From Rhizodiscina lignyota (lineage: Eukaryota > Ascomycota > Dothideomycetes > Aulographales > Rhizodiscinaceae), in the NCBI GenBank assembly GCA_010015805.1, contig ML978131.1:558001-622000 (forward strand): DNA of 64,000 bases, in the 5' to 3' direction. Positions 11,382-22,848 of the stretch are shown piece after piece; within the stretch, counting starts at the first letter, position 1, and the number at the start of each line of letters is the position of its first letter. The position numbers and the translations under genes were made by a program. The notes below the pieces were generated by a model. It was given only the letters and a program-made list of their open reading frames with translations. It was not told the DNA's origin and did no database searches.

Positions 11382-12621
11382 GTCGTAGGAGATTGGATAT
11401 TAATGGTTGTTAAGATAAAATTTGCATCCTTTGATGGTGTAACAATCTACAAACACTCGTGAGCATTCGGATCTGGGTCTAGCCTGCTTTATATGGCCGT
11501 GGAGAGGCAAAAAGTCGCAAACTTCCGGCGTTGCGTTGCTGGCGACCGGTGAAGCGGATCCAGACATCCCTGGATTTACTTCTGCAATGTTCGATGGCAC
11601 ATAGCTCATTCGCAAGTCACCGTGTATTCACGAATCATATCTGACCATTTTCGGCCCTCGTTTCGAGAATAACAGGCGATCAAGCACCGGTTAAGACACG
11701 CAATTGACCGGTACTGTGAATTTAGGTTTAGGGCAGGAGGCCGAGCCGCCCTTGCATAAGTGCGGGCCTGGGTATGGTTGGCTATGGGCAGAGCTGAAGA
11801 CGAAGGCGATGCCGTTGAAGAGTTTCTTGCTGAACAGGAGGTAGGCAGATATTGCGTACCGAAATCCCGTTACATTGACGGGTGCTGTGCAGGTGATCCA
11901 AAATTGAACTATGATCGAATTGCAGCATCTAAAAGTGCGCAACATTAGAAAGCCACTCATGGAATACTGTGAGCTCATATGCCACGCGCCGTCCGGGCCG
12001 CGAAGGTGACTTAAAGGTTGGCCACAACTCTCAATACACTAAACAGCAATAGCGTGTAACCTCTGTAACTAACAAGGCGTATGATTTTTCAAGAATGCGC
12101 CATCGCTGTGTACATCCCGAAGAACGTAGAATATATAAGTTGTCACCTTCGAGTACGCCTTATGGATAATAATGGCGATGCGACTTTCGCTCCAACTGCG
12201 GGCCATAGCACTTGAGGCCGCTAGCAGCAGTGCGGCACTGTCCAGGTGTCTAATGTTCCTCAATAGAAGAAAGATTATTCTCAGGCTGCAGTGGTGTCGA
12301 AAACAACGGGTAAGAATGTATGGACAGGAGTTGAGTTTCAATACCATAGAATAAAGACGAAGCTTGGAAAATGAGGCTGCTCGGAGCTTTATTTGACACT
12401 CTCACGATATCGATGGTTGCCCGTCGCAACGCCCGGCTTGGCAAGCTGCGTCCGAAACCCAACCCCTGCGCATCACAGCGCGGAGCTACTTCATCGCCAA
12501 AACGACTTCTCAGCAACCTACAATTCCAACTTCGCCGCGTTTTCGCTTCTACTGCGAATACTTTTACGACCGTTTTACTTTACCTGAAATATCAGAATCG
12601 AATTGCAACTTTTCCGTAGGC
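11382..12621. other. intergenic region between HET gene and kinesin
   Basis: It contains the HET promoter, the dispersed repeat copy at about 11895-12165, and the kinesin promoter. Small open frames on both strands show no domain, signal or splice pattern that would support a gene. Confidence 0.5.
11895..12165 (+). repeat. dispersed repeat, intergenic copy 2
   Basis: Ordered blocks shared with the copy at 4500-4860: GTGATCCAAA, GCATCT..AGTGCGCAACATTAGAAAGC, TGTGAGCTCATATGCC, AGCAATAGCGTGTA, GATTTTTCAAG, and TTCGAGTACGCCTTATG. It is shorter in the middle than copy 1. Confidence 0.65.
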
Positions 12622-15600
12622 ATGGCCGCCGCCACAGACGGCGCGTCGTCCATTTCGGTGACAGTCCGAGTTCGACCTTTCACCATTCGAGAGGCAGCAC
12701 AACTCGCGAAATGCGACGATGGCCCTTTCTTCCTGGGCGATGGTTCTTTGGCGGGTGCACCAGCTCCGAAACTTGCGCAGAAGGGCATCAGACCGGTCAT
12801 TAAAGTAGTGGACGAGAAGTGCTTGTAGGGGAAACATCGGCAATAAATGCTATGAGATCCCGTAACTGACTGCTTCTTACAGAGTATTCGACCCTCCAGA
12901 GGACAACCCCATACAGCGCTTCTCGAGATCAGTCGTTCCGCAAAGCAAGCGCGTGAAGGACCAAACATTCGTTTTCGACAAAGTGTTCGACGAGAACACA
13001 ACACAGAGCGATGTATACGAGTCGACTACGCGGAATCTGCTGGACAGCGTGTTCGATGGCTACAATGCGACCGTGTTCGCATATGGCGCAACAGGATGCG
13101 GCAAGACTCATACAATCACCGGCACAGCACAGCAACCAGGCATAATCTTCCTCACAATGCAGGAGCTTTTCGAGCGCATACAGGACCGGCAGGAAGACAA
13201 GGTAACAGAGCTGTCGCTCTCGTACTTGGAGATCTACAATGAGACGATACGAGATTTGTTGGTCCCAGGCGGAAGCAAGCAGGGACTGATGTTACGCGAA
13301 GACGCGAACCAGACAGTGTCTGTTGCAGGCCTGTCGAGTCATCACCCGCAGAATGTAAGTTGTTAGTACTCAACTAGTAGAACCATACTAACATAGTTCA
13401 GGTCCAAGAAGTGATGGACATGATTGTCCGAGGAAACGAATACCGCACAATGTCTCCTACCGAAGCGAACGCTACCTCATCTCGTTCACACGCTGTGCTC
13501 CAAATCAACGTGTCGCAAAAGGACCGAAATGCGGATATCAACGAACCACACACAATGGCTACACTAAGTATCATAGATTTAGCTGGCAGTGAGCGTGCCA
13601 GCGCGACGAAGAATCGCGGCGAGCGTTTGATTGAGGGCGCCAACATCAACAAGTCTCTGCTTGCGCTTGGCAGCTGCATCAACGCACTGTGCGATCCCAG
13701 GAAGCGTAACCACGTGCCATATCGAAACTCGAAATTGACGCGACTGCTGAAGTTCTCTCTGGGTGGAAATTGCAAGACGGTCATGATTGTTTGCGTCAGT
13801 CCATCGAGCGCGCATTTCGACGAGACGCAGAATACGTTGCGATACGCCAACCGCGCGAAGAACATCCAGACAAAGGTCACAAGGAATGTCTACAATGTGA
13901 ACCGACACGTGAAGGACTTCTTGAAGAAGATCGACGAACAAATGCAGCTCATCAATGAGCTAAAGGAACAGCAGAAAGACTTCGAAACTGTCGCATTCGC
14001 AAAATTCAGGAAACAGAATGAGAAAAGGGAGCTGATCGTCCGAGAAGCTGTCGAGAGGCTACGTAGCGCCTATAGTCATTCGTCGGCTGAGCGACAAGAG
14101 CGCCTCAATGCCATGAAGAAGTTGCGTCAGATTGAGCGCAGGATTTCCCTTATTTCCGCATGGATAGCAGGATTCGACCAAGTGTGCGAGTCGAGAGAAG
14201 ACGAAGAGCCTCCGAATAACCTTGCGGCTATGCGCAAGACGGCACAAGGCATACTTGCCGAGCTCGAAAGTAGCAGACAACACTATCATCAGCGCATCTC
14301 AAAGAACAACTGGGAGCGCGCAATCGAAACTGCACTTCAGACGGGCATCCGCCAGCTGACTGAGCTGGACGGTGTAGTTGATGCCTTTGAGACATCCATT
14401 TTACGCCGTGAGTCTGAATTGCTGAAGTCAATGGCGGACCGCGAGGCATATTCCACAATGTTAGATCAGGAGAAGGGCGGTGATGCAGCCATTGTCCAGG
14501 TCTTGCTACAGGCACACTTCGAGACTGTTGCGATCATCAGCCAGATCATGTTGATGGATGAGAGAGATGCAGTGCAAGCTGCAAGGAAATTACTGGGTCG
14601 TATGCTTCAAGCTTGCTCGGACGCCACCTCCCAAGTCATCAAACCGGACGGTGGTTTGCCAGTCACCGAGGTGTTTGCACCAACGCGCTCTGGCACGCCC
14701 AAGCGTCGAAAGCCTGTGAATATCATGGGTCCATCACCAATGCACGCGATTCCCTTACCGAGCATACTGGAGTCAGCTCCACACCTTACATCCTCGCCGA
14801 TCAAGTCCTCGCCACGACGACGCAAGATAAATTCTGCAAAGAAAGGCGTGTCTTTCACACCAAAGAAGAAGTCGCCTGTCAAAGGCTTGAAGCGTGGTGT
14901 CCGCTGGCGAGATGACGTTGAAGACGGCACACTGGCCGAGTTTCAAGCAACACCAAAGCGTGTCGACACGACGCCTGATGTCTCTTCAAATGAGATGCCA
15001 GCTCCTACTCTACCTTCCATGGTCTCCAATCCTGATTCAGAGAACTCGTCACCAATTCCTCCTCCACCAGAAGCATCAATGGAACTCAAGCCACGTTCAA
15101 GTCGCTTCCAGACAGGGTTCCTATCCAAGAAGTCGGACGGCTCGCCGATATCGTTCAATCCTCCGCGGCCTTCATTGCTATCTTCAGCTTTCAGTGCACC
15201 TGGGACATCGTCTGCTTCCGCATCAGACTCCGATCACTCCCCACTGCGCGAAATCGAGCCCAATAAGGCACCCCATCGCCACAGTTCTTCTCTCAACGTC
15301 GTTCAAACTCTTTCGATGTCGTCCTCCGATATCACACCCGTCGACAGTGGAGCAAACTCCAGCGATGATTCTGATCGCGGATCTAACAGGGGCGACGGGT
15401 TCCAAAAATCAAGTGGCTTCGCGCTCGATCCTACAGAGACACGCAAGATCCGCTCCGCCATCGCAGCGAAGCGCCCCTCATGTTCAGGAGGAGTGATGGT
15501 GCAAAACAGTGCGAACAGAGCTCATCGTCGCAGGAGCCCTACCGGCAGCAGCTCTGGAAGTCCGCCAAGCGAGAACATGTTCAGTGCAAGTCATGCGAGG

Positions 15601-15855
15601 AGGATGGTAAAGAGCGACCGTGAAACGATGTCCCATGTGCTGAGCCCACGCACAGCACCAGTGATGAAGAATGGCGCGCCTAGGCGCACCACAACTGTAG
15701 GCTTTGTGGGAACAGGAGGTGGTTCAGGAGACGAGAGGATGACTGCGCGAGCTGCACCGCTGAGGCTCAGCAGTGTCATTCCTGGTGAGAGTGGTCATTC
15801 CCGCCAAACAAGTCGCGGCAGTCTGGTGGCAGGTTCGAAGAACACATGGAGATAA
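12622..15855 (+). CDS. kip3: kinesin-8 motor protein
   Basis: Plus-end-directed microtubule motor of the kinesin-8 (Kip3/KipB/KIF18) type, which controls spindle and cytoplasmic microtubule length. Exons: 12622-12824, 12883-13354, 13402-15855 (introns 58 and 47 bp), 1,042 residues. The motor domain starts near residue 10 (VTVRVRPF), and has the P-loop GATGCGKTHT (near residue 135), switch I NATSSRSH, switch II DLAGSERAS, and NINKSLLALGSCINAL. SKRVKDQTFVFDKVFDENTTQ is characteristic of kinesin-8. A coiled-coil neck and stalk follow (KIDEQMQLINELKEQQKDF and onward), then a Ser/Pro-rich, basic tail with SPRRR and KKSP-type sites likely to be phosphorylated. The start is the only ATG giving a proper first beta-strand. 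The family call is secure; the exact orthologue name is inferred. Confidence 0.93.
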
Positions 15856-16747
15856 TTCCACCTCCGACTTTTCGGTCGATAGGTTGTAAAAGGGCGTTCT
15901 GGGGTTTGTCAGCTCGAACGAGGCTCGCAAGGTTCTACGGCTCAATCCGGTGCCACCATTTCTGTCTGTGTAATTGTATCTTCGGCGCCGCCGATATCTT
16001 CGCTTCGATAGCTCCAATAGCAGCATTTCACGGCGACTTTCTTTCCTCCGTGCTCTAGTGGGCTTTGCAATTGCTTTCAATTTCTCGCAAAAGATTTCTC
16101 TCAGTCTGTAAAAATGACGGACACCGATACCGCTTCGCTGCCATGGGCGAGTGGTGTGGGGTATATCGTAGTTCCGCTTGCAAAGTCTGATAGGCTGCTT
16201 GTACGGAGTTACTGTGCCAGTGTGCCTACTACTTTGGGAACAGGATAGTTTTCGGTAGCATCATTCGCATGCTTAGCAATATAATGCTGAGTGATGAACA
16301 TATCAGTTCACTGCTGTATCGGACGCATCGCTGTATCGGACGCAAAGCTTCAAATACTGTCTGTAGACGGGGTGATATTATACCTGATGCTTAAAAATCC
16401 AGAGGAGATCGGCATGACTCGCGTGACGGTTGAATAGTGGGGATATCACCGGAGTTTATCCACCTCGGGACTCCACATCCGCTGAACTCCTGTTAGTCGC
16501 GAGCAGCTGCCGAACGCCCCGCAAAATATGATAAACCTAGGTAAAGATGACGATTGGAGAAGGCAAGGCCGTGGAGGAGATGGTATGCAGCCATGGAGAT
16601 TGCGCCATTGATTGGGAAGTAGGCTTCGGGTCGAACTTCCTGCGCAAAATTCTATTTAAGAACCATCCGCCTGGTTGATGTCATTGCACAACTGCAACTG
16701 AATTCAATCGTGGAAGAGGAGATCCTCGGGATTTCAAATACACCAAA
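15856..16747. other. intergenic region
   Basis: Kinesin 3' region and the promoter of the next gene. The only structure seen is a short tandem repeat at about 16311-16343 (gctgtatcggacgca twice). No gene is seen. Confidence 0.5.
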
Positions 16748-17914
16748 ATGAAGGAAGCACTGGTGACAGCAGGGCCGACTGTCCGCATCGTGGACTCGCC
16801 AATTCCCCAGCCCGGCCCAACTCAGGTCCTCATCAAAGTCATCGTTAGTGGATCGAATCCGAAAGACTGGTATGTATGCCACATATGTTTGTTCTGCTCA
16901 TTTTATCAGAGCTTTACATGTCGGGATGGATGCTAAACGTGACTGCAGGAAAGTGCCGGAATGGTCACCGCAGAAATTCAACGACACTAACACCGGAGAC
17001 GATATCGGTGGTATCGTGGAGAAAGTCGGCGATCAAGTCTTCGAGTTCAGATATGGTGATCGTGTCGCTGCATTCCATACTATGCGTACCCCAGGCGGAA
17101 GCTATGCCGAGTACGCTCTTGCAGAGCAACATACGACCTTCCATATCCCAAAGAAAACGTCCTTTGAAGGTACGATCTACCAGCATGAATGACAGTAGAA
17201 GATACTCAAATGATTACAGAAGCAGCAGCAATACCTCTTGCTGCGCTGACAGCCGCTGTCGGCTTATACCAGCGCATGGGTCTTCCTCTCCCTTGGAAAC
17301 CAGCGACAGAGTCAATCCCGCTTGTCATTTACGGCGCCGCCTCCGCTGTTGGTACCTACACCATTCAGTTTGCCGTCAAGTCCAACATCCACCCACTCAT
17401 CTGTGTTGCTGGCCGCGGTATCGCTCACGTCGAGCAATTCATCGACAAGTCAAAAGGCGACTGCATCATCGACTACCGCGACGGCGACGACGCCGTCGTG
17501 AAGGGCCTGCAGGACGCGGTCGCTAAGACCGGAAAGAAGCTCATGTACGCGTACGACGCGGTCAGTGAAAAGGGGAGCTACGTGAACATCTGCAAAGTCC
17601 TGGATCCAAATGGAGGTAAAATTACGGTCGTCCTGCCTGGGAAAAAGTACGAAGAGATCCCGAAGTCGGTGGAATTTAGCATGACCGCCGTCGGTAGTGT
17701 GCATGCCGAGGACAGCGACTTTGGAAATGTCTTCTCCAAGTATATCGGCAGAGCGCTCGGACAGGGTTGGTTCAAGGCACAGCCGCAGGAAGTTGTACCA
17801 GGAGGTCTCGGCGGCGTTGAGCAGGCCCTGAAGAATCTGAAGGAGGGCAAAGCCAGTGCAGTCAAGTATGTCTTCAGGATTGCAGATACAGAGGGCGTCA
17901 AGAGTCAGCTATGA
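16748..17914 (+). CDS. medium-chain (zinc-independent quinone oxidoreductase-like) dehydrogenase/reductase
   Basis: NAD(P)H-dependent oxidoreductase of the MDR superfamily, in the group of fungal quinone-oxidoreductase/trans-enoyl-reductase-like proteins. Exons: 16748-16869, 16949-17170, 17221-17914 (introns 79 and 50 bp), 345 residues, normal. It opens with the GroES-like domain (SPIPQPGPTQVLIKV..SGSNPKDW), continues with GDDIGGIVEKVG and GDRVAAFH, then a Rossmann domain with YGAASAVGTYTIQFA, where AASAVG replaces the usual AxxGxG nucleotide loop. No catalytic-zinc ligand set (GHE) is visible, so it is not a classical alcohol dehydrogenase. It precedes an MFS gene on the same strand, but the 0.6-kb spacing gives no firm link. 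Substrate unknown. Confidence 0.88.
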
Positions 17915-18539
17915 GATGGTTTCATAGTCACGTTGAAATAACACGGGGTGAAAAGCAATTCAAGCAAAAACACCAAGCAATATTGATTCTCCAAACATCG
18001 AGTCAGCAACATGTTGTTTCGCAGGATTGTTTTGAAATTATAAAAAGGGAAGAAATAATACCGAGGACAAGGCTCGCATAAGTCGGTCAGTAGCATGGAT
18101 ACCTCGACCTCAACGAATTGCACGATTATTGAACCACTTTGAAAACATGCGGTAGATGGCCAATATATAAGCTTACCATTAGCCACAAGAGCGCTAGACA
18201 CTCCGAGCGGAGTCTTGGCTGCTCGTTTAAGCTTACCCCTGAGACGAAGGAAGCCTATCACACACCGCCCAGGTGGCGTACAATAGGGCGGGAAAATTTG
18301 TGACTCCACAAAACTATGCCGATTATGTGACGCCGCCTTCCCATATTTATCATCAGCTCGGCCCATCTCTTTTCCTTCCAATTGAACCTCATTCTCTCAG
18401 TCCTGTATTTGCAATTGGGTATCAGATATGTGGAACTCTTGCTAATAGCATTGACCGGAGTTTCGGAGTTTTTGGTCTCAGGATCCTGGGCGGGCTTCCG
18501 ATATTTAAACAAGAGATCGCGATCACATCACGCTCAAGA
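17915..18539. other. intergenic region
   Basis: 3' region of the MDR gene and promoter/leader of the second MFS gene. An open frame runs in phase upstream of the MFS start from about 18273, but its composition is not protein-like and the ATG at 18540 begins the expected hydrophilic N-terminus. Confidence 0.5.
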
Positions 18540-20107
18540 ATGGATGAGACGCAGCCTTTGCTGGCTTCTGCCAATATACTTGTCCCAGAGCAACCGCAAA
18601 CCACAGGACAGCGCATTATTGAATTCCATCCCGATGGCGATTCGGAAAACCCGTTGGAATGGAAGAAGCCGTACAAATGGTTTATCGTTCTGCTGCTTGC
18701 CTTCATGGCATTTACAGTGTAAGCTTCTCGCACGACACAATTGTTTGGCCATGCTGACAACTTCTACAGTACGTTCACATGCATCGGCGTTGTACCAGTT
18801 GCAGGACGCATAGTTGAAGATCTTGACGGCCGGCCAAGCAAGTCTGCTAGTGTGCTGCTAGTCACGATTTGGGAACTGGGCGAAGCAGCAGGCCCACTAC
18901 TCATCGCACCTCTCTCTGAGCTCTACGGTCGATATCCCGTCTTCAATGTCGCCAATATCCTGTTTATTGTCGGCGTGGCGATTACAGCACTAAGCGAGAA
19001 CTCGCACGTCTTCATCTTCGCTCGGTTCCTGACAGGAATTGCGGTTGCTTCCAACGTCCTTAATCCGGCCATTATTGGGGACATGTTTCCATCTGAAGAA
19101 CGAGGCTCTGGAATGTCTCTCATCATGCTGGCCCCGCTACTCGGAGGTGCTGTTGGACCTGCTATTGCGGGAGCAATTGCGGAGTCTTCAGGTTGGCGAC
19201 GGATCATGTGGATGAGCCTAATTCTAGCTAGCGTGGCAGAGCTAGCATTCCTGACGCTGTTCCGCGAGACTTATAAGGTTCCGATTCTGCAACGGAAAGC
19301 CGCACGATTGCGCCAAGAAACTGGAGACGAGTCCTTAAAAACAGCGTTCGATAACGAAGTTTCTGAAGTTGAATCAGCCCTCTGGAACTCGATCATGCGT
19401 CCATCCAAAGTCTTCCTAGGGTCTCCCGTTTTGCAGATCATGTCGCTGTATGGAGGAGTGGTCTTCAGCTTCTTCTACATCATGTCAACGACGTTACCGG
19501 ATATCTTGCAGGACATATACGAATTTCCACCTGCACTTACCGGAACATCTTTCATGACCTTCAGTAAGTCTTTCTCCGATGAACCGCACAAGTTTCGCTA
19601 ACTCTGACAGGCGTTGGATCGACCATTGGCGTCATCGTTTGTAACTTATTGTTGGATAGAATCTATGTGAGGATGGGGAATGAGAATGACGGGAAACTCG
19701 AACCGGAGAACCGACTACCTCTCGTGATATTCGGTGCATTCTGTCTGCCAGCAATCATCACCCTCTACGGATTCATCGCTCAAGAGCACTGGCCAGTTGC
19801 GCTCATGCTTATTTCAGTCGGCGCTCTGGGATTCTTGGTCATCCTGGGCCTTGTTCCCGTGATGTCGTATGTTGTTGATGCATTTGGTCTGTATTCTGCG
19901 TCTGCTATGACAGCAGTCCTTATCACGCGTTGTTTGATGGGAACGTTTATGCCCTTGGCGACAGCTCCGCTGACGAATAAACTTGGGTATGGATTTGGTT
20001 TTCTGGTGTTGGCTTCTCTGGTTCTTGTAGTTGCACCTATTCCTGTATTTGTGATGCGTTACGGCGCTCGGTGGAGATCACGTTCAGAGTATTCAAAGGG
20101 AGATTGA
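18540..20107 (+). CDS. MFS transporter, DHA1 type
   Basis: Second major-facilitator exporter. Exons: 18540-18718, 18770-19563, 19611-20107 (introns 51 and 47 bp), 489 residues. The hydrophilic N-terminus (DETQPLLAS..) ends in NPLEWKKPYKW before helix 1; the loop between helices 2 and 3 is APLSELYGRYPVF, helix 4 has RFLTGIAVAS, motif C region is APLLGGAVGPAIAGAI, and the last helices carry DAFGLYSASAM. These are typical drug:H+ antiporter-1 features. The gene is intact. It is related to the MFS at 5250-6918 in family but not a recent duplicate. Substrate unknown. Confidence 0.9.
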
Positions 20108-20320
20108 CGGATTTGGGCCGGAAAAGTTAAGTTTCACGGCATACTGTACATGACTAAATAGATTCTAGATCAATGCTGCAAATAGAGGGTCTAGAAGTTT
20201 ATGAGTTAAAGAAGCTCCATGCATCGACTTTTGTGCTTCTCTCTTCCTTGCCAAGTACTGTCTCCATATTTGACAGTGACCTCTTTTGATACTAGACACA
20301 GAGTCAATGATTGAGCATTA

Positions 20321-21082
20321 CTATAAGCCGCGACGAGGCACATCCCATACGGATTTATGTAACTTGGAATTCATGATGACTTTTGCCGTTTGAGAATCTG
20401 TCTCGGTCATAATAACCTTGTAAGCTTCCTCATGAAACCACTCCTCGACCGGGAACGATCCCTCGTGAATGCAGATATCAAGCACTTCCGCGTTGCGGTC
20501 CACTAACGCACGCTGGGCAAGTGATTTACAGACGTCATTGGATAAGACACGGGGTCCTTCGTAATAGGTTCTGTAATCCACATTCGGATCAGGGTCAAAA
20601 ACGCGCAACGCCTTAATTTTGGTTCGGATGGCGTCGGCACCCTCCCCCTCGTGGTAGGCGAGAAAGACTGCGATGATTGAAGTGCTATCTTGCGGTGGTA
20701 AGATTCTGCTGCAGCTGAGAGGGGCCAACTACCTGCTTTCAATAGGTTTCATCGCCAATGACCAGCGCATAGTGCATTTCATAGAATAATCGCTTCCGAA
20801 AGGGTTTGCGTAAGGATTGTCAGGATGATCGGGGTGCCTCGGTTTGCGATCGAATTCATGCCGTACGCCTTGACAGTGAGCGAATATGTGGTGGAGATAT
20901 TCTTCTTCAGAGATCTGGCCTGCTTGTCGTGCTTGTATGGCCTCGAGAAAGCACAATGAAGGCTTAGGTGAAGCTATGACAACCTTGAAAGGGGATCAGC
21001 ATCGAATGGTATACAGTTGTCGCTAATGGTGGATGGGTAGAATGGAGAAAGAAACTTAAGATCTTCGAACGGAGATTTCAAC
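20321..21082 (-). pseudogene. decayed gene of unknown function
   Basis: The minus strand holds three blocks of protein-like sequence that do not lie in one frame: an N-terminal block from an ATG at 21082 (LKSPFEDLKFLSPFYPST), a middle block around 20956-20780 (EAIQARQAGQISEEEYLHHI..DNPYANPF, then YALVIGDETY in another frame), and a C-terminal block 20705-20321 (SIIAVFLAYHEGEGADAIR..ALVDRNAEVLDICIHEGSF) to a stop. No normal-length introns with good GT..AG signals join them; the only candidate between the last two blocks would be about 27 nt. I therefore read it as a gene broken by small indels. An unusual gene model or sequence error is possible. No family recognised. Confidence 0.5.
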
Positions 21083-21326
21083 ATGGTGTACTTAAGTAGC
21101 AAAAGTGAGGTGGCACAGCAGCGAGGCTAACCCTCAGGCCACAGCAAGGCAACTAACCAGCGTCCCCGAACAGCGACCGCATCCATCCACCTGATGCATC
21201 ACTATTCCACGTTTTGGTCACTCACTTGCCTCCGAACAGCCTCATTTTTCAAGATTCATCTTTATTCTATGGGTTTACTTTATAATTACACAGTTCAGGG
21301 TGCCCTGGGGCCTGATTCGTCCAGAG

Positions 21327-22848
21327 CTAGTTGGGGTCCCCAGCGTAACAACCGTCCAATCCTGGTGTGGGAAACAAACAGTTGTCTCTTTGCGCCTCTG
21401 GGACCACAATGTTCAAGGTCTTCGTCGTCTGGAGGTCCGGATGGTCTGCGTACAGCACGTTCGGCATGTTGTAAGGCGCGAAACCGTTGCAGGGAATGCC
21501 AGTCGAGTTCTGGTCCATGATGTTTGCGCAGAGATAAAGCGGCGGCAAGCTCGGTTTCCCCAGGGACGTATTCCACGTCTCAATGTTCACGTCAATAAAC
21601 TTGAGCCCGGGGCAAGGCACCTTGGCACCACAGTGTATCGAAGCGATGATGTCGAAGTGCGCCGTTCCGGTGATGTTCTCCCATGTCAGGTTCGAGAGTT
21701 GATACTTTCATAATGTCAGCAAGCAACAGAGGACAGACTCAGGGCTAACCATACCTCGCTAGTATCGCAAACAGATGGATCGTGCCCATAGACACACTCC
21801 GTTACGCTTATTGGCGTGCCAACGTTTTGCAAATGGAAGTTCCTCCAGGTTATATTCTTCGCCCATCCTCCTCCGCCGCCACCTGAGCCGCCGTTGGTCG
21901 TCACGGCTTTGTTCTGCCCCTGCCATGCTTTCACCCAGGCGCCGTTTGTGGAATTGATGAGTGTTACGTCTTCATAAAGGACATTCTCCACATAATCAGG
22001 GAATCCAGGAAGTTGGCCTACCGAGCCTACCGGCATGCCGTGCGTGTGAATGCAGGTAATGTTCTTCGCGTGGACATTAGTGCTGTTTCCTTTGATCGCA
22101 ATGCAATCATCGCCCCCGGTTACAGTCCAGTTGTAGTATGAGATATCCTTGGAATTCCACATATCTGTGCCGTCGGTGTTGACCGTAAACCATGTGCTGT
22201 TGCTGAGGGATGACATGTAGATGTTTGACATGGTCACGTTCTGCGAATGTGAAATGAACGAATGCCAGAACTGTGCTTGACTCCATGTTACGCCATCCAT
22301 CCACAGATTCTTGGCGTTGAGGACGGTGAACGCAATTGGTCTCCCTGGCTGGTTCGAGTTGTTTCGATTCTCATCGTACCAAACTTGGCCTACAATGGCT
22401 TTATTAGCGCAGCCATCATATATTATTATTGCACACTCATACCATTGCCGTTGAACCTTCCTTTTCCAAATCCCTTGAACGTCACGTTCTCTCCGCCAAA
22501 GAACCAAGCAGTGGATAGATTGGCATACGTAACAGAGTAGCTATGGCTCAGCCAGTATGGTACATTGGTACTCCATATCATTTCTCCGTGCAGTTCAACA
22601 TCGCAGTTCTGTAGGCCGGTCGTATTCATCACTTGATCAATATGGAAAGCACCCTCCGTCAAAATAACGGACCCATTTTTGCCACATAGTTCAAACGCGT
22701 GCAGAATAGATGGCGTATCATCTACCGGCTTGCCGAAGTGAGTGAGGGATTCCGGATAGACCGTACATGTCGTTCCTTCGTTGACCACGAAGGCCCGAAC
22801 GGCCAATACGGCGGAAAGGAGCAGGGTTAGACGAGTAAGAAGCATCAT
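21327..22848 (-). CDS. secreted GH28 polygalacturonase-like enzyme
   Basis: Pectin-degrading glycoside hydrolase of family 28, likely exo-acting (exopolygalacturonase or related). Exons on the minus strand: 22848-22443, 22389-21755, 21704-21327 (introns 53 and 50 bp), 472 residues. A signal peptide opens the protein (MMLLTRLTLLLSAVLAVRA). The family motifs are NTDG (first catalytic Asp), GGDDCIAIK (the Asp pair), and THGMPVGSVG (His). The usual RIK substrate-binding motif reads WVKAW, keeping the Lys but not the Arg. There are many N-glycosylation sites and a Gly-rich loop before WAKNITWRNF. With the GH55 gene it suggests plant- or fungal-wall degradation. The family is sure; the precise activity is not. 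Confidence 0.9.

Noticed and set aside
11691-11978. Possible small gene between the HET and kinesin genes
   Set aside because: Overlaps the dispersed repeat and has no domain or conserved composition.
18273-18539. Longer N-terminus for the second MFS gene
   Set aside because: The frame is open upstream, but the composition is not protein-like and the ATG at 18540 gives the normal DHA1 N-terminus.
5250-20107. A secondary-metabolite gene cluster linking the P450, MFS, MDR and second MFS genes
   Set aside because: No polyketide synthase, NRPS, terpene cyclase or cluster regulator is present, and a kinesin and a HET gene lie between them.
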